Of a DNA stretch of 25,242 nt, positions 11,659 through 21,230 are shown piece by piece; the first letter of the stretch is position 1, and each line of letters begins with the position of its first letter. Position numbers and translations under genes: made by a program. Below the pieces are notes generated by a model. It did not search any database. It saw only the letters and a list, made by a program, of their open reading frames with translations, and was not told where the DNA came from. The DNA is from Hemicentrotus pulcherrimus (taxonomy: Eukaryota > Echinodermata > Echinoidea > Camarodonta > Strongylocentrotidae). Where the stretch lies: positions 64,595 through 89,836 of the forward strand of contig BEXV01000104.1 in the NCBI GenBank assembly GCA_003118195.1. Direction: 5' to 3'.

Positions 11659-11692
<34 letters not shown>

Positions 11693-11720
11693 GGCAGGTA
11701 GAGAAGGAGAGACATGAAGC
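11643..11720 (+). repeat. (AG)n/(AAAG)n purine microsatellite
   Basis: A long uninterrupted purine tract, mainly AG with AAAG interruptions. It creates Ser/Leu-repeat and Arg/Glu-repeat shadow frames on the two strands. Confidence 0.95.
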
Positions 11721-13518
11721 AAAGATTGTGAGAGATATAGGGAAACCTGGGGAAAGATCTAGTGAGACATGAAATCTCATGCATATATATGTAATGCAAA
11801 TATTATTTCCCAATAAACCACACTTGTTACCAAACATTAGCAACATTGAAATGTAGTAAAGTGTATGATGAGGCAATGGAGCCATTACTTTATGTATATT
11901 GTGCTGTTAAAAGAATTCAGTTTCTCAGTTTCTTTATAACCATACTAACATGCAACCACGAAGAGGGGGGAAAGGGTTCATCCCAACACATGCTTCAAAT
12001 TTGGCTGTCTCAAAGAACTGACAATTTCTGATTTCCCCTCTGTCCGGTAAGCATGTGGAGGTCTGAGGCTGTGTTCTGGGTCTGTTGCCGCAACAGTCTG
12101 AGAACTGTGGTGTGCAATTGTTAGCTTTGTCATCAAACCACAATTACGTTCTGGATTTGTTTTCTGAAAAAAATCTAATGTAATGTTAAGCACATGGTGT
12201 TTTATCCATGTGCTAGCAATCTTTATTTCCACCATTGTATTATTAAAGATGATATTTGAACTTTGTTAGAAAATATCCTCTCTGTGGGCCTTGTATTTAT
12301 TTATTATCAATTAATTCATCCATTCTTTCATTTTTTTCATTCTCTCTTGTACATTATTTGTACATTGTAAATAACATCTTTCTACATGTATGTTTGACTT
12401 CATATTTAGAAGACATACAGTAGCATATGAAACAACAAATGAAAAAAAAAATAGATCATACATGTACATAGTTATGTTTCAGTTTCATAAATTTATTCAA
12501 GTTTCATTCTTGCCTATAAATTTACCTTTTATTAAAATTGCAGTTTGATCAAAAACATGCATATAGTACTGATTTGTGGAAAAGCTCATTACTTTCAAAT
12601 TACACAATGGAATATATATATTAAACACACAGACATACTTTCATATATACATAATCAACATATATGACGATTCAGATATTTCTTTAAAAATAGCTCAATG
12701 AACCATTGTCCCTTCTCCTACAATTGTCAAATTGATGACCCAATTGATTACATGAGGTTACCTGACAAAGCAACAACTAGGAAGAAAGTAATCTATTCTT
12801 ATTTAACTACAAATAAAATGTCTCTAGGATTGATAAGTCTTGGGGAACATGCAGATTTGGGTCTTAATGTACAAGGAATGCCTTGAATAATAATAATTCA
12901 ACAATTATTGCTATGAAATTTGTTTACCAATTTTCAAATATCAACTGCTCTCTTTTTAGACTTGACTTTTAAAGACCTAATTTTCAGCATTTAAGACAAA
13001 TAATATCAATACTTGAACAGGTACATCATAACTAATATTGGAATTGTTACCAATCAAAAAGATTTGATTTTGAAGTTGATTGTTATGACATATTTTTTGC
13101 AAGATAAACAAAATAAGTTTTCTGGATAGATGTGAATATCATTTAAGAATGGATTTGGTTTAAAAATATGAAATGAGATTCATTTGAGAACTAGATATGT
13201 GTACACAAAACTGTGACAAGTTACTAGTGACCATTTAGTTGAAATACAATTGGCATGAACACTACCAAAACATGATTACTGGGAAAGAATAAGAGTCAGA
13301 ATTAAACATGGAGTTGTTAATCGGTTGTGTACGATTATACATGTACACTGCAATTATACATATTATGAACCTAGCTTTCTTAGAAAGTGTTGAATGGAAT
13401 TCCAAGCTTTGTTTGCAAACTCTTTAAAATATGACACATCTAATCTTGAGTTTCCCTTTGTGGTTTCTTCAAGAAGCACATGTATTAACCCTTTGCTTAC
13501 GGGAACCTGGTGGTTCCT

Positions 13519-13597
13519 GTGTTAAGCCTATGGGACCTATTAAATTCAGTATTGAACGGGTGTTAAGCCTATGGGACCTATTCAATTCAGTATTGAA
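13519..13597 (+). repeat. Tandem duplication, period 41 bp, two copies
   Basis: GTGTTAAGCCTATGGGACCT begins at 13519 and again at 13560. Each is followed by ATT(A/C)AATTCAGTATTGAA. The copies are nearly identical, so the duplication is recent. Confidence 0.85.
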
Positions 13598-15158
13598 TTA
13601 AAAGTGAAATTGAAGATGTCGTTGAGTCATAATCATAAGCTATGTACATGTAACCAATGCCATGTTGATTCTTGCCAATGCAAATTTCAGGTGAATAGAA
13701 ACCACTAAACCTTCCGAAAGTGCATTGTCCAGCAGTTTTGATAACGAATAAAGAGAGGTCAATATTCTACAGTGTTTTGTCAATTTATCTGATCTCGAAC
13801 AATGATTACAAATAACAATGCTTTGAAAGTTGAGAAAAATTTCAAAATTTCAAAGCTTTATATCTTTAAAATCCATATTGGATAAAAAAAATATCTCACT
13901 GTAATTGATTTAAATTATGAGTTGGATAAAGTGAATAGTTTGATGATACCTTCTACTCTATGTGTTTTGAGTCTCAATTTGATTAACCTTTTATCTGCTT
14001 TCGTCAACTAATATGACAAACAATGGACCACCACATTAACATTTTGATGCATGTAGTACATGTACGATGAGTACGGTATGTCAAATATACTAAAATGTGC
14101 CAGTCTTTGATTCAATCTACACCAGATAGAGAGTTATTAATTTCCATGGTTTATTCTTCTCAGTATTTTAATGATTTTTTGTTCTGTTTGGAGCCAGAAG
14201 GGCATTAACTCATATACATACAAAACTGTATATATCATTACAGATTAAACTCTCTTCTGGATTTAAGAAGACCATTTCTACAGTCGAACACTCTACACCC
14301 TTTAAATATAAAGATTGTGTCCAGTGATTCACAGGATGTTGCACGTGATCACAGTTCTAAAAAAAGAGTTTCCAGCTGTCTTAACATCATGAAATAAAAT
14401 GAAGTAATGTGACCATGAGAGGAACTAGAAAATATATTTTAATTTAGCAGTCGACTCCCAAATATTGCAGCAAGTTCCCCCTCTCAATTTAAGGTCCTTA
14501 CACATCATACCACACCCCTAGGAATGCCCCTGAAATAACCTTTCTTTAACAAAAAAAAAGTTTATTCTGATTAGCAGAAATCCATGGTAGATAATTCATG
14601 GTAGATTTCTTTGAAATACTGAAAAGAAACATATGATGCCTATCTGAATGAAAATACATTGCTTTAGAAGTACCGAAAGACAGACAAAAGTCTCAATTTA
14701 AACTTTTATTGGGCCATGATACAATAAAACTGAATTGATGCATTTGTTCAGAAAGAAACAAATGATAATCAGATCCATTAATGTGAAAATCTGTTCCTAA
14801 TTACCCTTGGCTGTATGTTTGAGAGACTAGATGAAATAAGACCTGATTAAGTCAATTGCTCTGATTTCAAGCTGATTTGGATCTTTTGCCAATTACCAAT
14901 TTCCTGTTTGTACGATATCCCGGCTCTTGTGCTCATCGCATACATGTAGGTCTCTAAAGCACATGTATCATCGTGTATGATCTTTTACATGTTTGTGATC
15001 ACTTGCTTGCATGCACAAATTGTCAGTTTTTATGTAAGGTCTGATTTATGTCTACTACATGTATAGACCACACATACAGTACACATACTGCATGGATCAC
15101 ATTTTGTTCTATCATTGTTATACTGATTTTAGACTTGGTATAAGCTATGCTGAATAGT

Positions 15159-15203
15159 TTTTAAATGCCAAAATTCATATTTTTTAAATGCCAAAATTCA
15201 TAT
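15159..15203 (+). repeat. Two tandem copies of a 22-bp unit next to the assembly gap
   Basis: TTTTTAAATGCCAAAATTCA with flanking AT occurs twice in a row immediately before the poly-C run and the Ns. This could be a true duplication or an assembly overlap artefact. Confidence 0.8.
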
Positions 15204-15204
15204 T

Positions 15205-15243
15205 CCCCCCCCCCCCCNNNNNNNNNNNNNAAAAAAAAAAAAA
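15205..15243. other. Assembly gap: 13 Ns between C13 and A13 runs
   Basis: Ns occupy 15218-15230, flanked by a C run (15205-15217) and an A run (15231-15243). The true length of this low-complexity junction is unknown. Confidence 0.98.
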
Positions 15244-15620
15244 CAACTTTGTCATTTTGGTTTCCTCTTCTTTCTCTGATCGTACATTCAGAGTATTAAA
15301 TCAAATGAAATATTTGTCCTGTAAAAGTGTAAGGTAGCATTAAATTTTCTTTCAGATCACTGATTCTACGTTGAAATAAATGTGGATGGAATTAATTTTG
15401 TTTCACATTCCGATCTGTGTATTTACAAGAAATATGATTGCAAATGCTTAATTATTTGTATTTAGAGTAGAATACAATTTGAATATACTCTGTTAGGGGG
15501 GCTCAAGTCCTAGATGGAATATTTCTTTTACCTAAGGAATACATTGGTTGTGACATCCACAAACTGATAAATATAAGTTATACATTCATTCCTACATTAT
15601 GATTTTTTGTTTTTTAACCA

Positions 15621-15626
15621 TTTATT
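15621..15626 (-). terminator. Candidate poly(A) signal for the Ig-receptor gene
   Basis: The minus strand reads AATAAA here, about 320 nt beyond the receptor stop codon. It is the first canonical hexamer found downstream on that strand. The 3' UTR would be AT-rich. AATAAA is common in AT-rich DNA, so the assignment is tentative. Confidence 0.35.
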
Positions 15627-15946
15627 TTACCTCATAGCAGTAACAGAAGATCACTTCTCCAAACTTTTTTTTATCCATATTTCATAATCATCCTTGTTTG
15701 ATAATCCTCCCTGTAATAATACATGTGTTTCATAATAGAGATAAACTTGACAATTAAATCATATTTTGATCGAAGCAATCATTAAAATAATGAAGAAATC
15801 TTATATTATGTTAAATAAATATGAATTTAACAATAGCATTAAAGGAGTGGAAACATGCATTGTTCTTTACCATTGACTATCCTTGCTTTTAACATGTAGT
15901 TCAACATGTGCTTTCTCAGCAGTTAAAGAAGAGTTACACCTTTCCC

Positions 15947-17785
15947 TCATGCTATATTTTCATAGATATGAGAATCGTCCTGCTTATGCTTTTGCTTTTG
16001 CTTTAACTTGGTGTAGACCGAGTCCTTGCTCTGTATTTCAGTCTTATCCAAGCCCTGGTAGTCGTGACTCGTCGACGCTTTCTTGCCTTCCTTTCGCGGC
16101 AGAGTCGGAGCGCGATCCTCAAGAGATACGATAATGGGCATTTCATCATCCAGCAGCGGGGCACTTGTCCGGATCGCTTGGTAGTATTGGTGGTTGGGGT
16201 CTACGCTCTTCAGGAGTGTGCTTTCGGTGGTGCAGGTGCTGTAGGCGCTTCCCCTGCCGCTGTCGGCGCAAGTTTCCGTATCTTGGTACATGCACTCATA
16301 CTCATCCGTATCCTCGCTTGGAAGAGACCGTAGTGGAGGTTTGTTCATATTGATGTAATCATTCTTGATGCCAGTGTTTGTGATGCCAGTGGAGACGGTG
16401 TATGGGGATATGTCTTCAGTACTGCACAGTTTCTGACTACCACTAAGTTTTGTGACACCTGTATTCAGGTAGGGGAAATCATCGCTCAAGCTACACTGTT
16501 TTGATTTCTGGTAAGGTGTTTCGGCATACTGGTAGATATTCCCAGCGTCGTCGTCTGTATCGTATGGGATGAGCTCTGGGTGCACAGGTGGTCTGTTGTC
16601 TATGTCTGTAGGAGGAGGATGTCTTTGGAATCCTCTGTTGGTCTTTTTTGCTTTTCCTTTCATGAACCACAATAGGACATTTACAAGGATCACAAGTGAG
16701 AAGGCCCCTGCGACCAGAGCTGTGATGAGTGTGGTGTTGTAGTGATTCCCAGATTTATTATTGAACATAGTGTCAGTGTGGTCATTCTGGATGATCATCA
16801 TGGCGTCAGCTGTCCCGTTGCCCAGGATCGATGTCACCAGGCATTGAATGTGTTCACTGCCATCTATCTGTGTCACGTTTCTTACGTGCAGCTCCCCTGC
16901 ATGACTGTCCACCAGGAACCAATCGTGAACATCACGGGGGTCAATCTTCGTTCCATGATAATACCATGTCCGTTTGAAACCAATGCCTGGTATGCTCATG
17001 TTGACGGAACATGTGAACGTTGCGTAGCTGTCCTCTGGTATATCCTTGATGTGATATAAAGAATTAATCACCACCCCCATTGTAGCTTGGATGGTGCAAG
17101 ATTGGTCCAAACTCACGTTATTGTACATAACCTCGCAGACATACTCATGGGTGTCATTCTGAATGACCTTACTACCATTCATTATGTATTTAGCCATCAT
17201 CATCCCGTTAGTCACGTTGGTCTTTGTCTCCAGAATCTGGTAGCCATTTCTCCATCTCAAAAACATACCCTCCTTCATTGTCAACTCCGACCGACAGACA
17301 AAGGCCAGTGACTTGTCCCCAACCTCGGTCGTTGTAATTTTCTTGCTGCAGATCGGATACTCAGGCTTTGGGCGTCGCACAACAATTACTTCAGACATCA
17401 CTTGTTCATAATGGTAGTACCCCTCGTACCAAATAAAAATACAGGCGTAGTTCCCAGCTTCTTTGGCGCTGATATCATTGATGTACAACGTATAAGTACA
17501 CTGAATGGAGTCGTTAAGATAATACTGGTCAAGGGAAGCAGTGTATTGAGGCTTTCGGGGTGCGGTATTGTTCATCACCATCACGTTGTTGCCATGGTAC
17601 CAGAAGAGATAGCTTCCATCGCAGCTTAGTCGATGGTTGATGTTGTAATGGCACTGGAGCTGGACAGTCTCTGAAGGTTGGGCCAATACCTTGGCTGGAG
17701 AAGTACTCAAGATTCCAGCTTGAGTGACTGTAATCAGCACACTTATGACAAGACAAAGGGCACCAAAAGATTCCTTGCCACTCAT
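15947..17785 (-). CDS. Three-Ig-domain type I transmembrane receptor with multi-tyrosine signalling tail, single-exon ORF
   Basis: A 612-residue open frame with no intron. Residues 1-23 are a signal peptide (hydrophobic CLVISVLITV, likely cut after TQA). Ig1 is about 28-136 (C45, W62, EAGNYAC ending at C115, plus extra C55/C96). Ig2 is about 141-233 (C164, W178, C217, plus C146/C230). Ig3 is about 237-333 (C259, W274, C315). Eleven N-x-S/T sequons lie outside the membrane. A transmembrane helix at about 352-375 is followed by KGKAKK. The tail (376-612) has 15 tyrosines, including YLNT (439), YINM (477), YECM (496), YQGL (576), SVYTKL (591) and YENI (608), and an SH3-type PTLPRK motif (560-565). 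An in-frame stop at 17831-17833 with no ATG in between fixes the start; A is at -3. It probably acts at the cell surface, recruiting SH2 proteins after tyrosine phosphorylation. The ligand is unknown and I cannot name an orthologue; adhesion or immune receptor is inference. Confidence 0.93.
   Translation of the reverse strand: MSGKESFGALCLVISVLITVTQAGILSTSPAKVLAQPSETVQLQCHYNINHRLSCDGSYLFWYHGNNVMVMNNTAPRKPQYTASLDQYYLNDSIQCTYTLYINDISAKEAGNYACIFIWYEGYYHYEQVMSEVIVVRRPKPEYPICSKKITTTEVGDKSLAFVCRSELTMKEGMFLRWRNGYQILETKTNVTNGMMMAKYIMNGSKVIQNDTHEYVCEVMYNNVSLDQSCTIQATMGVVINSLYHIKDIPEDSYATFTCSVNMSIPGIGFKRTWYYHGTKIDPRDVHDWFLVDSHAGELHVRNVTQIDGSEHIQCLVTSILGNGTADAMMIIQNDHTDTMFNNKSGNHYNTTLITALVAGAFSLVILVNVLLWFMKGKAKKTNRGFQRHPPPTDIDNRPPVHPELIPYDTDDDAGNIYQYAETPYQKSKQCSLSDDFPYLNTGVTKLSGSQKLCSTEDISPYTVSTGITNTGIKNDYINMNKPPLRSLPSEDTDEYECMYQDTETCADSGRGSAYSTCTTESTLLKSVDPNHQYYQAIRTSAPLLDDEMPIIVSLEDRAPTLPRKEGKKASTSHDYQGLDKTEIQSKDSVYTKLKQKQKHKQDDSHIYENIA
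15981..16007. repeat. Imperfect hexamer repeat inside the receptor tail coding sequence
   Basis: Three to four TGCTTT-like units on the plus strand encode the basic Lys/Gln/His stretch KQKQKHKQ (residues 595-602). This stretch separates tyrosines 591 and 608. Length change in this tract would alter the spacing of the last two YxxI/L motifs without a frameshift if whole hexamers are gained or lost. Confidence 0.6.
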
Positions 17786-18034
17786 TTTGAAAAAGTTTTG
17801 CGATTCACAAGACAGGAAATTTGCGAAATGTCACAATGAAGTAGACTTTTTATTGAAAGGAAGATAACAATGTTTCACATTATCTCTGGGTAATTTCAGT
17901 TCAGTCATAAACAGATCACAGTTGAAAGTTCAAAATATAAAGTAATATCCAAATTATTGAAGTTAATGTAACTTGTCTGCAGAATGGTAACCAAGGCTCA
18001 ACATTACAGTTCTTGATTCAATGTTCAGTCATTT

Positions 18035-18036
18035 AC
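18035..18036 (-). other. Candidate splice donor in the receptor 5' leader
   Basis: The minus strand reads TCAG|GTAAAT with the junction at 18037/18036, so transcripts from the TATA box may begin with a non-coding exon of about 210 nt. Possible acceptors before the ATG are TTCTGCAG (intron end 17977, an intron of only about 60 nt), ACCCAG near 17887, and a weaker AAAAG near 17843. A short upstream ORF starts at 18058 (9 codons if unspliced). Which acceptor is used cannot be told from sequence. Confidence 0.3.
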
Positions 18037-18274
18037 CTGAGGCGTTATCAGACAGCATGTGAATCAGATGTGTCCAGATCAAACGCACGCGAGACATCTG
18101 CACGCATTGATAGTTGCCCTTCCCAAGTTCCTTATCTGGAACGTTATCGATGAACAGGCAGTGTGTTTAAGTCATCGACCTTCCACAAATGGAAGTGAAC
18201 GCATCGATAAAATAGGGATCCTTGTTTGTCGGCAGATAGATAGAGAATGAAGCGAAGGGGTTGTTGTGCTTCGA

Positions 18275-18281
18275 TTTTATA
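18275..18281 (-). promoter_or_regulatory. TATA box of the Ig-receptor gene
   Basis: The minus strand reads GGGGTATAAAATCG, a consensus TATAAAA in a G-rich flank, about 490 bp upstream of the receptor ATG. Transcription would start near 18245-18250. A CACCTG E-box (18290-18295) lies about 9 bp upstream of it. The segment from about 18040 to 18600 is visibly less AT-rich than its surroundings, as expected of a promoter. Calling it the promoter is inference from motif and position. Confidence 0.55.
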
Positions 18282-18365
18282 CCCCTAATCACCTGTTGAC
18301 TATGGCCTTCCTGTGCGTAGCGAGACAATGACAACGCAACCAAAAATTCTGGTCGGTGACTGGAC

Positions 18366-18372
18366 TGAGTCA
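18366..18372. promoter_or_regulatory. AP-1 (TRE) consensus site upstream of the receptor TATA box
   Basis: TGAGTCA is a perfect bZIP/AP-1 element about 85 bp upstream of the TATA box. A GGAAA core follows directly, and an ETS-type CAGGAAGT lies at 18439-18446. AP-1 and ETS sites are common in inducible and blood-cell promoters. Function here is inferred; short motifs also occur by chance. Confidence 0.35.
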
Positions 18373-18446
18373 GGAAATTTGAGTGTGTTGCCCTGTTTGT
18401 CTCGGTCTCACTCTTGTGACTGCAGTGTGGGGTATTGGCAGGAAGT

Positions 18447-19740
18447 CAGTTGAAGGATTCGGCAAATGTGAACCCACACTCGAGACTGCTGTGCTGCAAC
18501 TCGTAATGAATGGCTAAGCAGTCGTGGGTGACACACTTGTTTGTTCAACTCTGATGTATTCCCCCTCACGTTCTTCTCGCTCAATAGAGTGCCCTCTCTG
18601 TCTATATGTGGAGAAGCTATTTACCTTTAATAGAACACTTGTATTGAAACAAGTTGTCATTTGAAAAGTTTTGCAAGCAGTGATTTAACTTCTGGAAATA
18701 TAATTGGTAATGACAGTTTACAAGATTATATAAGGAAAAAATTAGAAATGAAAATAAAAGGGGGAAACATTGAATAAGAAGTGAATGAGATAAATGTGCA
18801 TTGCATATTATACAGTATAATGTTTTTTGCAATTCACCTTGATGGGAAAAAGGGAAACAGTTCAGCCCCTTATAAAAAAGAACCATCAATGGTAACCATG
18901 GTTTTCTAGTACCACTTGCTAAAAAATACCAGTACTGGAGATAAAGGTGAAAGAAAGGAGATCAAGAGGGACTTTACAAAGTAGATCATGGATAAATCAG
19001 GAAACTTGAGAAGGACATCTTCGGTTCCTTTAATTCTTTTACCAGATTGGAATAATGACATTTAATGACTCCATCATGGTATGTACTGTCATGTTTTTTT
19101 CAAAAAGAAATAGCAAATAGATCTATACATTTATATTAAAGGTGCTTTAAAAAGATGTATTTAGTCACAAGACAAATTGGCTTCTGAAAATTGGATAAAG
19201 TTTAGATCGCATCTTGTTCAAATCACACACCATAAAGTATGTGAATTTGTTCAATCATTTATGGAATAAAAAATGTAAACCTTTCACTTCAGAACAAGTA
19301 ACTACAATTCTTTTACAAAGCAAACAACAAAAATTCATTTTGTGAATAGATGAATTATGTTTAGTAATGAGGCAAAGAGATTGACACGGTCTTGCTTGAA
19401 AATGAGTGGACTAGGTTAAATCAGAATTAACTTTGTCCTACATTTATAATCTTTGTCATTTCAATTAACTTCATGACCATGATCAAAATAGAGAGTGGCC
19501 TATAAATATACTTCCTGAGCTTCAAAGTAAAGTAATTTACATCATTACATGTAGATTTTCCAGGATATATCCCAATAACCAGTTTAATGTCAATATTTTT
19601 GTAAACCTGGATACTTTCGTTTTCAGACGTCACTTTTCGGGAAGTGACGGCTCGATCATATTCTTTTATCCATATTTTATATTAACTACTCATTAGAAAA
19701 AAAGAAAGTGAAGTTTTCCTCAGTGACTTTGCAAATTTTA
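18447..19740. other. Distal upstream region of the receptor gene, no coding exon seen
   Basis: Up to about 18610 the sequence is comparatively GC-rich and may belong to the promoter. Beyond that it is AT-rich, with short shadow frames only. Confidence 0.35.
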
Positions 19741-20302
19741 AGGTGTGCTGCTGCTGTTATTGTCTTGGTTTAATTGGTTGCTGCCGACACAGACCTGTTG
19801 GCACCTGGTGAAATTACCCCATTCACATTGAGAATTCAAGATGCACTGCGGAAGATGTAGGACCCATTGAAACTGTTTCAGTTGATGCTGACACACATGT
19901 ACTAAGCCATTCCTTTGGTACATGATAGAATTACCCCATTTACATAGAAAATTTAAGGTGTTCTGATGTTTGCTGGGGTTGTAGGAGATGTGGAATCAAA
20001 TGAATGTCTCGGTTGCAGAATTAGGCTTTTTTGCACCTGAAGGAATTACCACATTCACATTGTGAATTTAGATACATGTGCTGCTTTTTAGATTGTGGTT
20101 GTAGCTAGGAGTTTAATCAAGTCAGTGTTTTAGTTAATAATGACATAAGCTGTTTGGAACCTGATTGACCCTATTCACATTTAAAGCTTAAGATGTTGTG
20201 CTTTGTATGGCTAAACATTAAATCCGTGTCTCTGTTCAAGGTACAAAACTTAGGCGACTTGATGTGCAATATGAGCTTTGCCCCAGTCATATTGAAAATT
20301 TG
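19741..20302 (+). repeat. Degenerate tandem array, about five copies, period about 117 bp
   Basis: The marker AATTACCCCATTCACATTG and its variants starts at 19813, 19930, 20045, 20164 and about 20277 (steps 117, 115, 119, 113). It is followed each time by GAATTTAAGATGTGCTGCT-like sequence and preceded by TTGGCACCTGATG-like sequence. Divergence between copies is high, so the array is old. Confidence 0.75.
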
Positions 20303-20381
20303 GAGTCAAAATATTGGCGTCAGTTTTCCTAGACAATATCAGCTTTAAAAGACAGTGAAGGTCTTTATGCGAGATGTTTGT

Positions 20382-20575
20382 GGTAATAGTGGTTTAGCTT
20401 CTTGGCTTCCATAAGGAAGGTTGAGGGTGTGAATCCCAGGCCAACACTTTTGATCAATCGGCAAGACATAGAAATTAGAATGACCGTCCCAACCCACGTG
20501 TATAAAATGGGTACCTCAGCAAGAAATTCCTGAATGCTACAACACAGTGTAAAAGCAGCAGCCGGCTTTTACGAC
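20382..20575 (+). mobile_element. tRNA-derived SINE, copy 1
   Basis: Has an A-box-like TAGTGGTTTAGCTTCTTGGC, a B-box-like GGTGTGAATCCC (20426-20437), then CGGCAAGACA and the conserved SINE core CACGTGTATAAAATGGGTACC. It shares the B box, AAGACA and GGGTACCT order with the copies at 21.8 and 24.4 kb. A Pol III-derived retroposon of the kind abundant in sea urchin genomes; boundaries are approximate. Confidence 0.65.
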
Positions 20576-20618
20576 CTATGAAACTTGATTAGTACAAATT
20601 TCAATGACAATCCATATT

Positions 20619-20822
20619 TTCGAAAATGATGTCGCTAGTGACATTCGTTTGTCTCGCAATGTATGGTCAACAAGACATTTAATTAGAGATCACGACGTTT
20701 TGTGCGCCGCTGCAACACTTTGTCAGGTGATGAAATATATCGTAAGCAAACGGCGCATGAAACTTTGTGATCTCTACATTGCGAGACAAACAAATGTCAC
20801 TAGCAATATTGATATTCGATAC
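20619..20822. mobile_element. Foldback/MITE-like element A
   Basis: CTAGTGACATTCGTTTGTCT (from 20635) and its continuation to 20663 pair with 20775-20803 with one mismatch in 29. A second block (20685-20709) pairs imperfectly with 20751-20776. A 21-nt insertion (20664-20684) interrupts the left arm only. Non-coding; the frames on both strands are palindrome shadows. Confidence 0.75.
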
Positions 20823-20904
20823 TATACCCACAATGAGTAATATATTTAGCATTATATTCATGGGAAACATATATTGTAGTCTATATAGACAGGTGTTCTT
20901 TTTA

Positions 20905-21180
20905 TACAGTGCGTCCCAGAAAAAAATGAAACCAAGAATTATCGATGTTTTATCATAACTTTTTAAATAGTCACATTTAAAATCAATAAATGACCCATAT
21001 TTGGAAAGCTTAGATCTTCCTCTTTCATTTGATGCAATTTATATGATGCCTGTTTTACGCATGGGTGATTAAAATGAATTTGAAAAGGGGGAACCAAAAA
21101 GTCATTTGGCGGATGTTATCTGAATTTTATAGAGAAAATTACATTTCTAGAAAGTTGAGTTTCTGCCTTTTCATATGACA
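20905..21180 (+). mobile_element. Mariner-type terminal fragment
   Basis: TA followed by CAGTGCGTCCCAGAAAAAAA is typical of Tc1/mariner terminal inverted repeats. The matching opposite end (TCTGGGACGCACTG) is not present in the window, and no transposase is seen. It is a truncated or internally interrupted non-autonomous copy; the right boundary is a guess. Confidence 0.45.
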
Positions 21181-21230
21181 CCTCAATCACAACAAAATGA
21201 GCTAGGAATTACAAAGTTCTGTTTGTTTAA

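Larger units (their letters stand above)
10732..15217. other. Long AT-rich stretch without a supported gene
   Basis: Read on both strands with no splice-supported coding exon. It includes the (AG)n tract, a 41-bp duplication near 13.5 kb and several TACATGTA palindromes. The longest frame here (11361-11885, minus) is driven by the (AG)n tract and AT-rich sequence. Confidence 0.35.

Noticed and set aside
11361..11885. 174-codon minus-strand frame
   Set aside because: Its middle is a Ser/Leu repeat from the (AG)n tract and the flanks are AT-driven. No domain, and no splice or start support.
11978..12235. 85-codon minus-strand frame
   Set aside because: No recognisable motif and no splice support. 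Composition fits chance.
16064..17756. Several plus- and minus-strand frames inside the receptor gene
   Set aside because: Shadows of the real coding frame. None has a signal, domain or splice context.
20382..20440. Possible functional tRNA genes in the A/B-box regions at 20.4 and 21.8 kb
   Set aside because: A and B boxes are followed by the conserved SINE body, and the cloverleaf cannot be closed, so these are SINE heads.
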